Shown here piece after piece: positions 7,765-17,895 of a DNA stretch of 64,000 nt (within the stretch, counting starts at the first letter, position 1; each line of letters starts with the position of its first letter). The notes under the pieces are model-generated. The model ran no database searches and was not told the origin of the DNA. It saw only the letters and a list, made by a program, of their open reading frames with translations. Made by a program: the position numbers and the translations under genes. The stretch is from CALDTK01 sp045110575 (lineage in GTDB: Bacteria; Bacteroidota; Bacteroidia; Chitinophagales; Saprospiraceae), in assembly GCA_045110575.1 (NCBI GenBank), contig JBGCGF010000056.1, forward strand, positions 1 to 64,000, read 5' to 3'.

Positions 7765-8768
7765 ACAACGAGTACACACAGCTTTCTGTAGACGAACTGG
7801 CAGCCGATCCTGCCGTGCAGTCTTTCGTGCTCAAGGGTACTGATGCAGCAACTTGGGACGATTGGCTGGAGAAAAACCCAGCGCAAGCCGTTAAGATGAT
7901 GAAGGTGCAACGCATCCTTCACCAGCTAGACGAAGGCATGGCCAGCGTTGATCCAATACCCAACGCAGAAGTGAATGCCCTATGGGATCGCATCGCAGAA
8001 AGCACAACGGCTTCTGCAACGGTAGCGCCCATCGTTGAGACGAAAGAACCTGCGAAAGTCGTCGGTATGCGCGGCTGGGTGCAGCGCAAACAATGGGGAC
8101 GTGTCGTCGCCATGGCCGCTGCGGCGGTTGGTGCGCTCTATTTCTTGTTTACCCTCGAACTCGGTGGAGATCTCTACCGCACCGAAGCGGGTGAAGAACG
8201 CATCGTCGAACTGCCCGATGGCAGTAAGGTGTACATGGCTCCTGCATCGACCTTGAGGGTCAAGTATTCAGATGACAGCCGTGAGCTCAACCTCCTAGGC
8301 GATGCCTTTTTCGAGGTTGAGAAAGGATCCCCCTTTACGGTTCACACGGCCGTGGGTGATGTCGCGGTGTTGGGCACTTCATTCTCTGTTGAAGCACGTG
8401 AAGCGCTCACCGTGGCCTGCGCAACGGGCAAGGTGAAAGTGACCCGTAAAGCCGATGAAGTGCTACTCACTCGTGGACTTGCCGTGGCAGGAACTCCTGC
8501 CGGGCTTGCCGATTTGACTCCGACCACAATAGAAGCAATTGCTCCTTGGCGTGAAGGGCGATTGGTTGTTAAAGCACAGTCGGTATCATCGATGATGAAG
8601 ACCTTCGAGCGTTACTACCCACGAGGCTTTGATGTGGAGCGTAACTTGCTCAAGAAGCAAGTCAACCTTGAGGTTCCAACCAACGATTTCCCGCTGGCAA
8701 TCGAACGGATCAATTTCGTGTTACAGACCCAAGTCGACACGAGTCAGACGATGATTAAGCGCAACTAG
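7761..8768 (+). CDS. FecR-family anti-sigma regulator
   Basis: 335 residues, single-pass inner-membrane protein: a cytoplasmic part (about 1-110), one transmembrane helix (about 113-131, VVAMAAAAVGALYFLFT), then a periplasmic FecR domain with the hallmark IVELPDGSKVYMAPASTLRV, GDAFFEVEKGSPFTV and GTSFSVEA. The C-terminal DUF4974 domain (VSSMMKTFERYYPRGFDVER, IERINFVLQTQV) normally contacts the signalling domain of the partner TonB receptor. It overlaps the sigma gene by 4 bp (ATGA) and is followed after three bases by the receptor gene, so it should hold the upstream sigma factor inactive until the receptor signals. Confidence 0.93.
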   Translation: MNNEYTQLSVDELAADPAVQSFVLKGTDAATWDDWLEKNPAQAVKMMKVQRILHQLDEGMASVDPIPNAEVNALWDRIAESTTASATVAPIVETKEPAKVVGMRGWVQRKQWGRVVAMAAAAVGALYFLFTLELGGDLYRTEAGEERIVELPDGSKVYMAPASTLRVKYSDDSRELNLLGDAFFEVEKGSPFTVHTAVGDVAVLGTSFSVEAREALTVACATGKVKVTRKADEVLLTRGLAVAGTPAGLADLTPTTIEAIAPWREGRLVVKAQSVSSMMKTFERYYPRGFDVERNLLKKQVNLEVPTNDFPLAIERINFVLQTQVDTSQTMIKRN

Positions 8769-8771
8769 TTT

Positions 8772-11435
8772 ATGCCAAGAGGCTCAATTGCCATCTCTAT
8801 CTTTTTGAGCCTTTGCTGCACAATGTTCGCGCAAGGGGTTTTGGCGCAAGCTGTCAAGTCCTCGAATAACGGTGCTGAAAACACCTTACCGCTCGTCCAG
8901 CTTTTCGAGTACATCGAAGCCCAAGAAGGGATCAGCTTTTCGTTCGTGCTTGAAGACCTCAAAGGCATTCAAGTGGATACGACTTTCGTCAAAACCTGGG
9001 ACGCGTTACAAGCCGAACTGCCGAGCCTTGGATTTCGATTTCGCTCAGAAAACGAAGCCTTGTTTTTGATCGCGCCGGCCGCAGCAACAGTCCCCGCGAA
9101 AGATGCTTCGTTGACCTTACAAATCACAGATGGCCAGGAGCCTCTTGTTGGTGCGAGCGTACAAAGTTCAGACGGTAGATTTTGGGTAACGGATGTAAAC
9201 GGTCGGCTGGTTTTGGAGCGAACTGAATTGCCTGAAGAACTGACCGTTCGCTATGTGGGATACGTCACTGAAAACTTCCGAGATTTCAAAAACGGGACAC
9301 GTTCAATATCCTTGCGGCGAGACACCATGGTAACGGCCCTAGCGGAAATTGTGGCGACGTTACCGGCGAGGTTGCTCAAGCCTGTGCTATCTGTGCAGCA
9401 GGCCGAGAACGCTGAAGCATTTAACACCTTACGACTTCCACCAATCGCGCTAAGTAGCTTCGGTTTCATGGGCGTAGCTGGCGTCAGCACCCTCGACGGA
9501 GATCGAGCATTACCGGCGATTAGGGGAAGTCAAGGGTCGGAAACACTTGTCGAATTGGATGGTCTACCACTCTATCACATTGACCATTTATTCGGACTCT
9601 TTTCGGCCATCAATCCGCAAGCTGTGGACCAAATAGATCTCTATCGGTCGCACTACCCTGCCGACCGTGGAGGCTTTAGGGGAGGCCTGATGGATATCCA
9701 TACGATTCCCAATAATTTGAACAGCATTCAGCTCGATCTGGACCAGCTTTCAGCGGCAGCAACCGTGACAGGAACGGCCGGACCGATTCGGGTTTTGGCG
9801 AGCGCGAGAAGCAGTCTGGGCAATGTCGCAGGAACCTCTACGTTTCAAAATACGGGGTCGGAAAACGATGCTAGAAATGGAATTACCGCGGTAACGACGC
9901 CTGACTTTTCGTACTACGATTTGTATACGCGAATCGATATTCAACCCAGTGGATCGAAATGGTCAGGCACGGTGAATGGCTACACTTCCATGGACGCCTA
10001 TTCGTTTAATTCAGATTCCGAACGCATCATCGATGAGCGCCGTCGGCCACTTACACTTGACGGCAATTACTTGGAGGAGAGCGCTTGGCGTAACCTCGGT
10101 TTTGGCGGAAGCTTACACTACCGCACTAAAAAGTTGATTTACACGCTTGATGTCCATCGCACAGAATACGAACAGTCGCTGAATGCCAGCTCTGACTTTT
10201 CGGTCAGAAATTTGATCGGTTCGCGTGACCTGGTTTCGTTTGAAAATGAACTTCAGAATAACGTCACCGATCAGCAGGCTGAATTTTCAGTTCGTGGAGG
10301 GAAGAAGGGTGACAGCTGGTCGGCGGGCATACAGGCCCAACAGTTACAAACGGAGGCGCTCTTCCGGTTCAATGAGATCGCGCTGCTAGACCTCGACCAG
10401 TCGGGGAATCGACTTCACGCCTTTGCGACACGCATCCAGCCGTTGGGCAAGCATTTTTCGGCGAATCTTGGGCTGCGCGCCACTAAAGCCTACGACTTGA
10501 AGAAGTCTTGGCTGAGTCCGAGATTGATTTTAAGCTATGCGCTTCCTTCCGACATGGCACACACAAGTTCAAAACTGCACGCGGGCTATTCGTTTATACG
10601 CCAGGCGACAAGAGCCTTACAGCATGAGAATCAATTTGGGCAGAGTTACACCGTGCTGGTGCTCGATGTCCCGAACAGAATGGAGCAGCCAAGGGCCAAT
10701 AATTTCACCCTTGGATTTTCGCATTCGACGGCCACTTTTAAACTTGGGATAGAAGGATATTACCGAACGCTTCCGGGTATCGTTGCTGCGCTAAGTAGTT
10801 CGATTGGTGTGAATAACGATGTCTTGATCAGTGCCCCTGTTCCCACCTTCACTACGGTTGTTGGCAAAGGAGAAGTGCTCGGTATTGACACGGATCTACG
10901 GTATGAAAAGGGGCCTTTTTCAGGTCAAGCGGCGTATACGCTTTCGAGAAGTATTCAATCGTTTAAGCGGATCTCGCTAGGCGCTTGGCAACGTGCGCCG
11001 GATGATCGAAGGCATCGGTTTGCGACGTCTCATAGCTATACAAAAGGTCGATGGTCGGGCGGGTTCAACTATGAAGCTGCGAGTGGGTTGGTGTACAATG
11101 ACTTGAATGCGGTGACGGAAGCTTCTTCGCGTGAGGCGCTTGATCCGGACACGTTTCAGGAGCGACTCCCGGCGTACCATCGGGTTGATTTGTTTGGGAA
11201 GTTTGAGCAGCCTTTTGGCAAAACCCCAGATGTAAACTTGAGTGGTCTACGCACCCAAAAGTCCTTTTCGTTGGGCTTGCGCCTGTACAATGCGTTTGAT
11301 CGCGCCAACCTAACACAGCGCCAGTACATCTTGAATTTAGAGACGGATGTGCAGCGCCCGACGCTTACGGCATTGGGAACGGATGTGGCATTGTTGGGGC
11401 GGGTGCTGTTGGTTGAGGGGGCGGTGCAGTTTTAG
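8772..11435 (+). CDS. TonB-dependent outer-membrane receptor with signalling-type N-terminus
   Basis: 887 residues. Order: signal peptide (1-26, cut near VLAQA), STN-like signalling domain (about 38-100, starting LVQLFEYIEAQEGISF), carboxypeptidase-like regulatory fold (about 113-190, ending RYVGYVTENFRDF), plug (about 215-320, with LPAIRGSQGSETLVELDGLPLYHIDHLFG), then a 22-strand-type barrel ending in the terminal aromatic residue of the Omp signal (GAVQF). The ATG at 8772 follows the FecR stop by three bases. The substrate is unknown; the FecIRA-like arrangement predicts a receptor that both imports a ligand and signals to the sigma factor. An exact 14-mer lies at 10099-10112, and a one-mismatch copy (8838-8851) lies in the signal-peptide region. 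Confidence 0.9.
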   Translation: MPRGSIAISIFLSLCCTMFAQGVLAQAVKSSNNGAENTLPLVQLFEYIEAQEGISFSFVLEDLKGIQVDTTFVKTWDALQAELPSLGFRFRSENEALFLIAPAAATVPAKDASLTLQITDGQEPLVGASVQSSDGRFWVTDVNGRLVLERTELPEELTVRYVGYVTENFRDFKNGTRSISLRRDTMVTALAEIVATLPARLLKPVLSVQQAENAEAFNTLRLPPIALSSFGFMGVAGVSTLDGDRALPAIRGSQGSETLVELDGLPLYHIDHLFGLFSAINPQAVDQIDLYRSHYPADRGGFRGGLMDIHTIPNNLNSIQLDLDQLSAAATVTGTAGPIRVLASARSSLGNVAGTSTFQNTGSENDARNGITAVTTPDFSYYDLYTRIDIQPSGSKWSGTVNGYTSMDAYSFNSDSERIIDERRRPLTLDGNYLEESAWRNLGFGGSLHYRTKKLIYTLDVHRTEYEQSLNASSDFSVRNLIGSRDLVSFENELQNNVTDQQAEFSVRGGKKGDSWSAGIQAQQLQTEALFRFNEIALLDLDQSGNRLHAFATRIQPLGKHFSANLGLRATKAYDLKKSWLSPRLILSYALPSDMAHTSSKLHAGYSFIRQATRALQHENQFGQSYTVLVLDVPNRMEQPRANNFTLGFSHSTATFKLGIEGYYRTLPGIVAALSSSIGVNNDVLISAPVPTFTTVVGKGEVLGIDTDLRYEKGPFSGQAAYTLSRSIQSFKRISLGAWQRAPDDRRHRFATSHSYTKGRWSGGFNYEAASGLVYNDLNAVTEASSREALDPDTFQERLPAYHRVDLFGKFEQPFGKTPDVNLSGLRTQKSFSLGLRLYNAFDRANLTQRQYILNLETDVQRPTLTALGTDVALLGRVLLVEGAVQF
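10099..10112 (+). repeat. 14-mer motif copy (GTTTTGGCGGAAGC)
   Basis: Exact copy in the TonB receptor gene, read as GFGGS. Confidence 0.9.
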
Positions 11436-11962
11436 CGGCCGGGGGCCGGTAGAAAGACCGCTGCGCTGCTGGACCACTTTGTTGCCTTAAGGACGCTATT
11501 GGTATTTAAATTAAATTAAATGTCGGATGTCGGATGTCGGAAAAAACAAAAATCCGAAAATCCACACGGGTAAACCCTGTGCTCCAATTTAGACGCCGCT
11601 ATGCGGCTGTGTGAACACGATGGCCTTCATTATGCGAGTACGTAGTGCAGGTGAGCCGCGTTAGCGTGCGATTGCATGCCTAGAGCCTGCCCTGAGCGAA
11701 GTCGCGAAGCTGATGGAGTCGAATGGGTAGAATGCGATTTATCGCGGCGGTGACATGCACAATGCGTTAAAAATCCACACGGGTAAACCCTGTGCTCCAA
11801 TTTAGACGCCGCTATGCGGCTGTATGAACACGGTGGCCTACATATCGCAAGCGCGGAATTCAAGTAACCTGCGTTAGCATGCGATGCTCCCGCGACAAGG
11901 CATAACCTCCTCACAATCCCTGTCTCCCTCTTTGCCACTACTTTTGCAGTACAACTCTGTAT
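11436..11962. repeat. Repeat-rich intergenic region with duplicated 120-bp unit
   Basis: No gene. Three tandem TGTCGGA units (11521-11541) come first. A unit of about 118 bp then occurs twice, at 11557-11677 and 11770-11886. The first 70 bases are almost identical and contain two small hairpins, CACGGG/CCTGTG around TAAAC and GCCGC-TAT-GCGGC; the remainder is diverged but ends in a shared GCGTTAGCRTGCGAT. Between the copies is CCTGAGCGAAGTCG-type dispersed DNA. This looks like a family of non-coding mobile or REP-type repeats inserted between the TonB receptor and the next gene. Confidence 0.75.
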
Positions 11963-14350
11963 ATGCTATTCCGACTCACCCTATTACTTATTAGCTTCCT
12001 GCAGCTCATCTCAAGTAATATAAACGCCCAGATACACCCTGACTTTGTAGCAGAGGTACCATACCTACCCAAGGTGATTCAATCGGGTGTTTTGATTCCT
12101 GACTCGGTGGCCTATTTCAACATGGCTTCAAACCTAGTGGACACCAACGTTCGCGTTATTAAAGTCCTTGACTATACGCCAGGCAGCACCGCGCTTCTTA
12201 CGGTGACGAACTTTGTCAACTCATATGCGAACGACATCTACTACGCGGGCCAAAGAGACGAATACCAACTCGTTGGCAATACACTCGGCAACGTAAAGCG
12301 TTTCCTGTACAGGCGCCCAACTCAAGATTACGTGCTCGAAGCGGACACAACGTACGCCCTCATCAATGGCCAACTCCACACCACGTATGAAACCTTCGAT
12401 GTGGCTATTAACCCAGCATCAAGCGGCTACCTCGTTGACACCTTCGACATTAGCCCCACCTTTTACTCGAAATACCAGTTCAACTTCGACGAGGCCACAC
12501 AGCAGCTAATTTTCCCTGGAAAATCTCGACAGACGTTCAGCTACGACCAACAAGGCGAACTACGTTTTTCGAGTGGCGCCAAAAACATAGGTGGCTCTAA
12601 TTGGGAAGACACCACAAGCACCACCATCAATTATGATACGCTTGCAGATGGACGTTTCTTCTATCATGACATCGAACGTCAAATTGGATCACCTATCTCA
12701 CCGCTAATAACGATAGAGAGCTACATCACTTATGGGACATCAAGCGACACCCTACGAACGGTAGAATGGACTAGAGCTGGAATCGGACTAGATAGCTTTC
12801 GATTCGTCAATGAATATGACCAACTGGGACGAAGAGTCCGCACAACACGCTCTCATAATAAGTACTCAACCACCGATCGGATTTCCGTTCAAGACTTCGT
12901 CTACTTTCCGGGTCGATTAGATTCCTCCTTTTTATCACAAACGATTACGTTTTTCAATAACGATGTACCCGTTTATAAAGAAGGAATTCACTGGCACTAT
13001 CCTAAGATCCCTATTCAGTATCTCGTCGGACCTACAGGAGATTTTACCACTCCGAGAGCACTTTCAGACGCAAACGTGCTAGAACCTGGCGATACGGTAA
13101 CTTTTCAATCTGCAACCTACCGTGCAGAAGATGCCCTTGCCAAGTGGGAAGCTGACGACCTCGTACTCCAGGCAGAAGATGCTTCCATCAATCTCTTTGC
13201 AGATAACACAGCTTTAGAAGGTAAAGCGATATGGGTCATCACTGGAGACAATGTATCCGTCGATGGCATCATCTTTCATGACGCAACAGTGCCCGATCAA
13301 AACGGAGCAGGTATCCGACTAGAAGGTAATGGACTAAAGGTTCGAAACTGTGGATTCTACAACAATGAGAATGGCATCCTAACCAACAATACAAACGCTG
13401 GTCACATCGATATCTCGAGCAGCATTTTTGGCCAAAATGGAGAAGGTGATGGGCAGTCTCACAACCTCTACATTGGCTACAACGACTCACTGACCTTTGT
13501 CGGTAATTACTCCTTCGGGGCCAACGTTGGGCATCAATTGAAATCGCGCGCCCAGGTCAACTTCATCGCTGCCAATCGCTTTTCAGATGAGCAAACCGGC
13601 AATGCTAGCAGGTTGATTGACTTACCTAATGGAGGACAGTCGACAATCATCGGTAACGTCTTTCACCAAGGGCCAAATGCACCGAACGGCAATTTTGTGG
13701 GATACGGCCTCGAAGGTCTTTCAAACGATGGTCCACATGAGTTCGTGAGCATTCACAACACCATGGTCAATGAACGATCTCCAGGCGGCACGTTTTATCA
13801 CCTAGCCACAGGAACGACCTCTGCAGTAGCGATCAATAACCTACTCGTCGGTGGCAGCTCGCTCGTCAACGGAAGCTTCACGGAAGAGACTGGCAACGTG
13901 CTTATCCCATCCATTTCTGCAGCGGGTTTTGAAAATGCGCAGCAGTACAATTTCAAACTAACATCTGCTTCGCCAGCGATTAACGCAGGTGCCAATGCTT
14001 CGGAGACCAACTGGATATGGGAATACCCTGCCCTTTCGTACGAGCACCCTGCGATGTCCGTTAATCGCCTGATTGATGTTCGACCAGATGCTGGAGCACA
14101 CGAAGTTGGCGGCATTTCTTCGACGGTTACAGCTTTCGCCAAAACCTCCTTCTTGGTTTCTAATCTCGTCACCGATAATCTTCAATTGAACGATCAGTCT
14201 TCTGGAGACTACCGCATAGAATCGATTACGGGTCAAACCTTAGCACGTGGACAGGTGCACTCTTCGAGCATTGATGTGTCGAACCTAAGCACTGGAATGT
14301 ATGTGCTAATGCTCTCTGGCAAAGGGAGCGAGGTCTTTCTGAAACGATAA
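11963..14350 (+). CDS. Secreted beta-helix protein with T9SS sorting domain
   Basis: 795 residues. A signal peptide (1-22, cut near NINA) is followed by a long N-terminal region rich in YD-like lines (about 60-330, with EYDQLGRRVRTTRS), then a parallel beta-helix region (about 360-690) with strings such as ISGLRLEGNGLKVRN-type turns and NNENGILTNNTNAGH. The last 75 residues (IESITGQTLARGQVH, then SSIDVSNLSTGMYVLMLSGKG) form a type A T9SS C-terminal sorting domain, so it should be exported across the outer membrane and attached or released. The enzyme activity, if any, is not evident; alginate- or chondroitin-lyase-like beta helices are one possibility. Carries an exact 14-mer at 14132-14145. 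Confidence 0.8.
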   Translation: MLFRLTLLLISFLQLISSNINAQIHPDFVAEVPYLPKVIQSGVLIPDSVAYFNMASNLVDTNVRVIKVLDYTPGSTALLTVTNFVNSYANDIYYAGQRDEYQLVGNTLGNVKRFLYRRPTQDYVLEADTTYALINGQLHTTYETFDVAINPASSGYLVDTFDISPTFYSKYQFNFDEATQQLIFPGKSRQTFSYDQQGELRFSSGAKNIGGSNWEDTTSTTINYDTLADGRFFYHDIERQIGSPISPLITIESYITYGTSSDTLRTVEWTRAGIGLDSFRFVNEYDQLGRRVRTTRSHNKYSTTDRISVQDFVYFPGRLDSSFLSQTITFFNNDVPVYKEGIHWHYPKIPIQYLVGPTGDFTTPRALSDANVLEPGDTVTFQSATYRAEDALAKWEADDLVLQAEDASINLFADNTALEGKAIWVITGDNVSVDGIIFHDATVPDQNGAGIRLEGNGLKVRNCGFYNNENGILTNNTNAGHIDISSSIFGQNGEGDGQSHNLYIGYNDSLTFVGNYSFGANVGHQLKSRAQVNFIAANRFSDEQTGNASRLIDLPNGGQSTIIGNVFHQGPNAPNGNFVGYGLEGLSNDGPHEFVSIHNTMVNERSPGGTFYHLATGTTSAVAINNLLVGGSSLVNGSFTEETGNVLIPSISAAGFENAQQYNFKLTSASPAINAGANASETNWIWEYPALSYEHPAMSVNRLIDVRPDAGAHEVGGISSTVTAFAKTSFLVSNLVTDNLQLNDQSSGDYRIESITGQTLARGQVHSSSIDVSNLSTGMYVLMLSGKGSEVFLKR
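14132..14145 (-). repeat. 14-mer motif copy (GCTTTCGCCAAAAC)
   Basis: Exact copy in the beta-helix gene, read as AFAKT. Confidence 0.9.
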
Positions 14351-14679
14351 GCTATCGAGGCTGTTAACTTTAGCTGAGGGTTCTTCAGGCGTAAAACAGG
14401 GATGTTAGGTGCCGAAAAATAACAACCAATAGTTTACATACAGAATTTAGTTAGGCAGTACTTTACAAAAACAGGCAAGAGAAAAAAGACATCAGTTTCA
14501 TTATCCAAATTTAGAAATTCCGCGCGTATGACTTATTAAGCATAAGGCTAAGATAGTTCATCCACAAAACCTAGCATTTCGGATACTATTAGGTCCAATT
14601 ATTTTCATAGTTTGCGCGCTGATCGGATCTCTATTTTGGTAGTCTAAGCTCCAATATTACCTCAAACAGTACTTACATT
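14351..14679. other. AT-rich intergenic region, no gene seen
   Basis: About 330 bases between the T9SS protein and the response regulator. No reading frame of note, no strong hairpin and no copy of the recurrent motif. It presumably carries the promoter of the two-component genes, but I cannot place it. Confidence 0.4.
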
Positions 14680-15432
14680 TTGAAAAACCTCTCAGCTCGA
14701 ATTCTATATTTAGAGGACGAAGGGATTGTTGCACGTAACACGATCGAATCCTTGAAGAATAAAGGCTTCACTCAAATCCAGCGATTCAAGAGCTGGGAAG
14801 AGGCCGAAGTAAGCCTAAAGGTGACCACTTACGACGCTGCGATTTTAGACGTCAAATTAGTAGGAAGTGCTCTTGATGGAATTGACATTGGAAATATTTT
14901 AACGGCTCAGTTTAATCTACCAATAGTAATTACAACTAGCTTTTCAGATGACGTGACACTAACTAGACTTGCAGCATTACCAAATGCTCAATACCTTTTA
15001 AAGCCATTCACCGCAGAGCAATTGGACGCCTGCCTCAGAAGACTATTAAACACTGTATTTGGTGCTAAGCAAGTATCCCTTCCAGAAGAAAGCTACCTCC
15101 AAACTAGAATAAGAGAGACCAAATTCGTCCAAACAGATGGTCGGAAACTATCTAGAATAGACTTCGACAATATTCTCTATCTCGCAGCTGATCGATCCTA
15201 TACTGATATTCACCTTATCAACGGTCGACAGAAATCCATTGAATTGGGGATTAAAGCTATGATTGCATTTTTCGATCGAGATGACCTTCTTCAAATCCAC
15301 AAAAGCCATGCAGTTCCGCATCACGCGATTTTGAACATAACCAGAGAGCAAGTGGAGTTACTAAACCATAAAAAACTCCCAGTAGGCCGGGTATACCGAG
15401 AAGAACTAAAACTACGACTGATGAAGCGCTAA
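14680..15432 (+). CDS. LytTR-family response regulator
   Basis: 250 residues: receiver domain (about 7-125) with acidic pocket YLEDEG, phospho-acceptor Asp in AAILDVKLVG, the Thr/Ser switch ITTSF and Lys in YLLKPF; then a LytTR DNA-binding domain (about 148-248) with ILYLAADRSYTDIHL, LLQIHKSHAVPHHAI and the end VGRVYREELKLRL. It starts at TTG 14680, since no ATG precedes the receiver fold. The histidine kinase gene follows after 38 bases, so the two should form one two-component system; targets unknown. LytTR proteins bind paired direct repeats in promoters. Confidence 0.92.
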   Translation: MKNLSARILYLEDEGIVARNTIESLKNKGFTQIQRFKSWEEAEVSLKVTTYDAAILDVKLVGSALDGIDIGNILTAQFNLPIVITTSFSDDVTLTRLAALPNAQYLLKPFTAEQLDACLRRLLNTVFGAKQVSLPEESYLQTRIRETKFVQTDGRKLSRIDFDNILYLAADRSYTDIHLINGRQKSIELGIKAMIAFFDRDDLLQIHKSHAVPHHAILNITREQVELLNHKKLPVGRVYREELKLRLMKR

Positions 15433-15470
15433 TTTCATTTTCAAAACATAACTACTACAAACCTTACAAC

Positions 15471-17624
15471 TTGAATCCAAGCATGAAATCCGTCACGAAA
15501 ACATCAAGATTTAACACTAACGCTGGGCTAATTCTGACTTCTATCTGCCTGCTGTCTACACTACTAATATCATGCGAAGGAAATCAGAGCACAACAACTA
15601 AATATATTGTTCAACACGAGACTTCATTAACAACATGTGATTCACTTTTAATGAAAATCACAGGAAATTCCTTCAATGAGTACCGACAGAAAAACTCGAG
15701 CAGTGCAAATCGACGTAAAAAATCAAATGTTGCATCGAAAACTCGACGACCAGGCACAAATACGCGAACGAGAGTCGTTCAAAAAAGTGCTTCTGAACTC
15801 ATGGAAGAATTACGTCTAACATGCACTGAAGCATATGAAAAATATGCGACAAACCTCATGGCATCAATTGCAATAGAAGCAAATTCTCCAGACGGAGGCT
15901 ATAGTAGTTCACTTTCTGCTATAAACACATTACTTGAAAGTGATTTCCTACAAGACTCCGCCAATCATCCAGAACATAAATTATCGGTTTTAGATAGAAA
16001 AAAAAATTACTTGAGTAATCTAGGCCGAGTAGAGGAAGCTATTCAGCTTAGCCATAAAATACTAGACGTTAGTAAGACTACAAATGATCTCAAAATAGTT
16101 AATAACCAACTATACTTCCTAGCGAATTCACATGTAAAACTGAGAAATATAGATAGTGCAACTTTCTATTCTTCGATCGTGGACTCTATGTTTACAGCTG
16201 CTGGCACTCCAGGCCAATCCTCGCGCATTTACACAACAATCTGCTACGGAGCCAACATGGGACGCTCCACCACAGGGCATCTAGATTTGTGTTATAAGGC
16301 GCTTCAATTAGCTAAATTAGGAAATGAAAGGGAAATTGCTGGAGCATTACAAGCTTTGGCAACTGTTCATTCTTCTGGCAATCGGATCGACTCGGCCTCA
16401 TATTACTTCGATAAAACGCTTGCCTATATGTCTAGACTAAACAATCCGCCCATTAGAGAAGCTCGAATTCGCAATAGCTTTGCTACCGTTCTGGCCTTAG
16501 ATGGCAATTCTGATGCAGCGTTGAGACAAATCGACACGATTTCAACTATAAAAGTTAATAATCCAGGCTGGCCTGTACCTGCGTCCAACTACGCTAAAGC
16601 AATCGCATTTGATAAAAAAGGAAATACAAAAACTGCGTACGATCTCATCTCCATTTTACTTTTGGAGCATGAATCAAATCCGCGAATAGCTTCACCAAAA
16701 GCAATCTCAGGAGCCCAAGAACTCATGCTTCGCCTCTCGGCAAAACTTGGCAAAGCAGCACCGTTGCCGCTCATCGACACCATCTTCCAACAAGTTGAAA
16801 ATCGTCTTGCCGAGGAACAAAAATCATTTTCAACATCACTAGATGCTCGATTTAAAAAAGGAAAACGAACAGCAGAAATCGCAAGTCTTAAACAAATTCA
16901 AGATTCTCAGGCGAATGCTCTAACTAACCGCAATTATGCCTTGACAGGTGGCGCATTAGCCTTGTTTCTACTCGGTAGTGGAGGCCTGGCACTGTTTCGT
17001 CAGCGTAATAATCTTTCAAAAGCAAATGCAAAAGTCAATATACTAAACCAAGAGCTCAATCACCGAAGTGCAAGCCAAATCAATCTAGCTTACCAACTGA
17101 TTCGCAATCAACAGCTCACCCTAAAAGATGAGCAAGCCCGCGGAGCACTTGCAGCTACAGAAGCACAACTCCTAGCTCTTAAGGAAGTAAATAAACGCCT
17201 TTCCACTTCAGGAACAGATCGCGTCTCAGTAAAGGAGGTCTTAATGAAAGTCGCCTACAACTTACAACAGGCGAGTCCGAATTCTTTTGACCTTAAAATA
17301 GATATAGCGCCAATCGAATTGCCCGCTGACCAAGTAACAAAGGTCGCTCTGGTCGTTAATGAACTGATTATAAATTCGATGAAATATGCCTTTTCAGACA
17401 TTTCGAATCCAAATGAAGTCGAAGGAAGTGTGCAGCTTTCGCTAAAAAGTCAAGGCTCAACAATTTCTCTCCGTTACAAAGACAATGGACCTGGAAAAGA
17501 CGGTAAACAGCGAGGCACAGGGTTAGGTACAAATTTGATCGCAGTCCTTCTAGAGGACCTCGACGCTGTCATTCGTGAGCCTAGTGAAGCTGACGGTTAT
17601 GCGTTTGAGGCAAATTGGGATTAA
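15471..17624 (+). CDS. TPR-containing histidine kinase (lipoprotein-like N-terminus)
   Basis: 717 residues. The N-terminus has a hydrophobic stretch ending LLISC (Cys about 35), a lipobox-like site or signal anchor. TPR-like helical repeats (about 150-460) form the periplasmic sensor; a transmembrane helix lies near 484-504 (YALTGGALALFLLG). The dimerisation box ELNHRSASQINLAYQLI contains the His, as in the HisKA_2/HWE-type kinases common in Bacteroidota, and the HATPase domain (about 600-715) has VNELIINSMKYAF (N box) and DNGPGKDG / GTGLGTNL (G boxes). TTG 15471 or the ATG at 15483 could be the start. Partner of the upstream LytTR regulator. Confidence 0.87.
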   Translation: MNPSMKSVTKTSRFNTNAGLILTSICLLSTLLISCEGNQSTTTKYIVQHETSLTTCDSLLMKITGNSFNEYRQKNSSSANRRKKSNVASKTRRPGTNTRTRVVQKSASELMEELRLTCTEAYEKYATNLMASIAIEANSPDGGYSSSLSAINTLLESDFLQDSANHPEHKLSVLDRKKNYLSNLGRVEEAIQLSHKILDVSKTTNDLKIVNNQLYFLANSHVKLRNIDSATFYSSIVDSMFTAAGTPGQSSRIYTTICYGANMGRSTTGHLDLCYKALQLAKLGNEREIAGALQALATVHSSGNRIDSASYYFDKTLAYMSRLNNPPIREARIRNSFATVLALDGNSDAALRQIDTISTIKVNNPGWPVPASNYAKAIAFDKKGNTKTAYDLISILLLEHESNPRIASPKAISGAQELMLRLSAKLGKAAPLPLIDTIFQQVENRLAEEQKSFSTSLDARFKKGKRTAEIASLKQIQDSQANALTNRNYALTGGALALFLLGSGGLALFRQRNNLSKANAKVNILNQELNHRSASQINLAYQLIRNQQLTLKDEQARGALAATEAQLLALKEVNKRLSTSGTDRVSVKEVLMKVAYNLQQASPNSFDLKIDIAPIELPADQVTKVALVVNELIINSMKYAFSDISNPNEVEGSVQLSLKSQGSTISLRYKDNGPGKDGKQRGTGLGTNLIAVLLEDLDAVIREPSEADGYAFEANWD

Positions 17625-17689
17625 AGCTGAACTTAAGCTTATTGAAAGCTGCAAGAAGTTTGAATCCCCATCACTTCAGAGAGCACCTT

Positions 17690-17800
17690 GAGACAAGGTG
17701 AATAAGGCTAATACTTCACATCTTGGCGAAATTGAGAGAGAGTTGAGCTGGTTCGCGCAAGAATGGAGTGATGGGGCCCTGTGCTTGAGCTAAAACGCAA
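17690..17800. mobile_element. Degraded copy of the MITE-like element found at 22636-22829
   Basis: Blocks TTGGCGAAATTGAGAGAGAG (17723-17742) and GAATGGAGTGATGGGGCCC (17761-17779) match the reverse complement of two internal segments of the element at 22636-22829, with a 14-base length difference between blocks. Terminal inverted repeats are not recognisable here, so this is a partial or old copy, sitting just upstream of the S9 peptidase. Confidence 0.6.
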
Positions 17801-17895
17801 CGAAAACGGTGAGGGAACCGCCTAAAGAGTTATTGTGAAATTTGACACGAAACTATTCCTTCGACTATCCAGCTCCTCCTCGTTACCTTCCTCCC

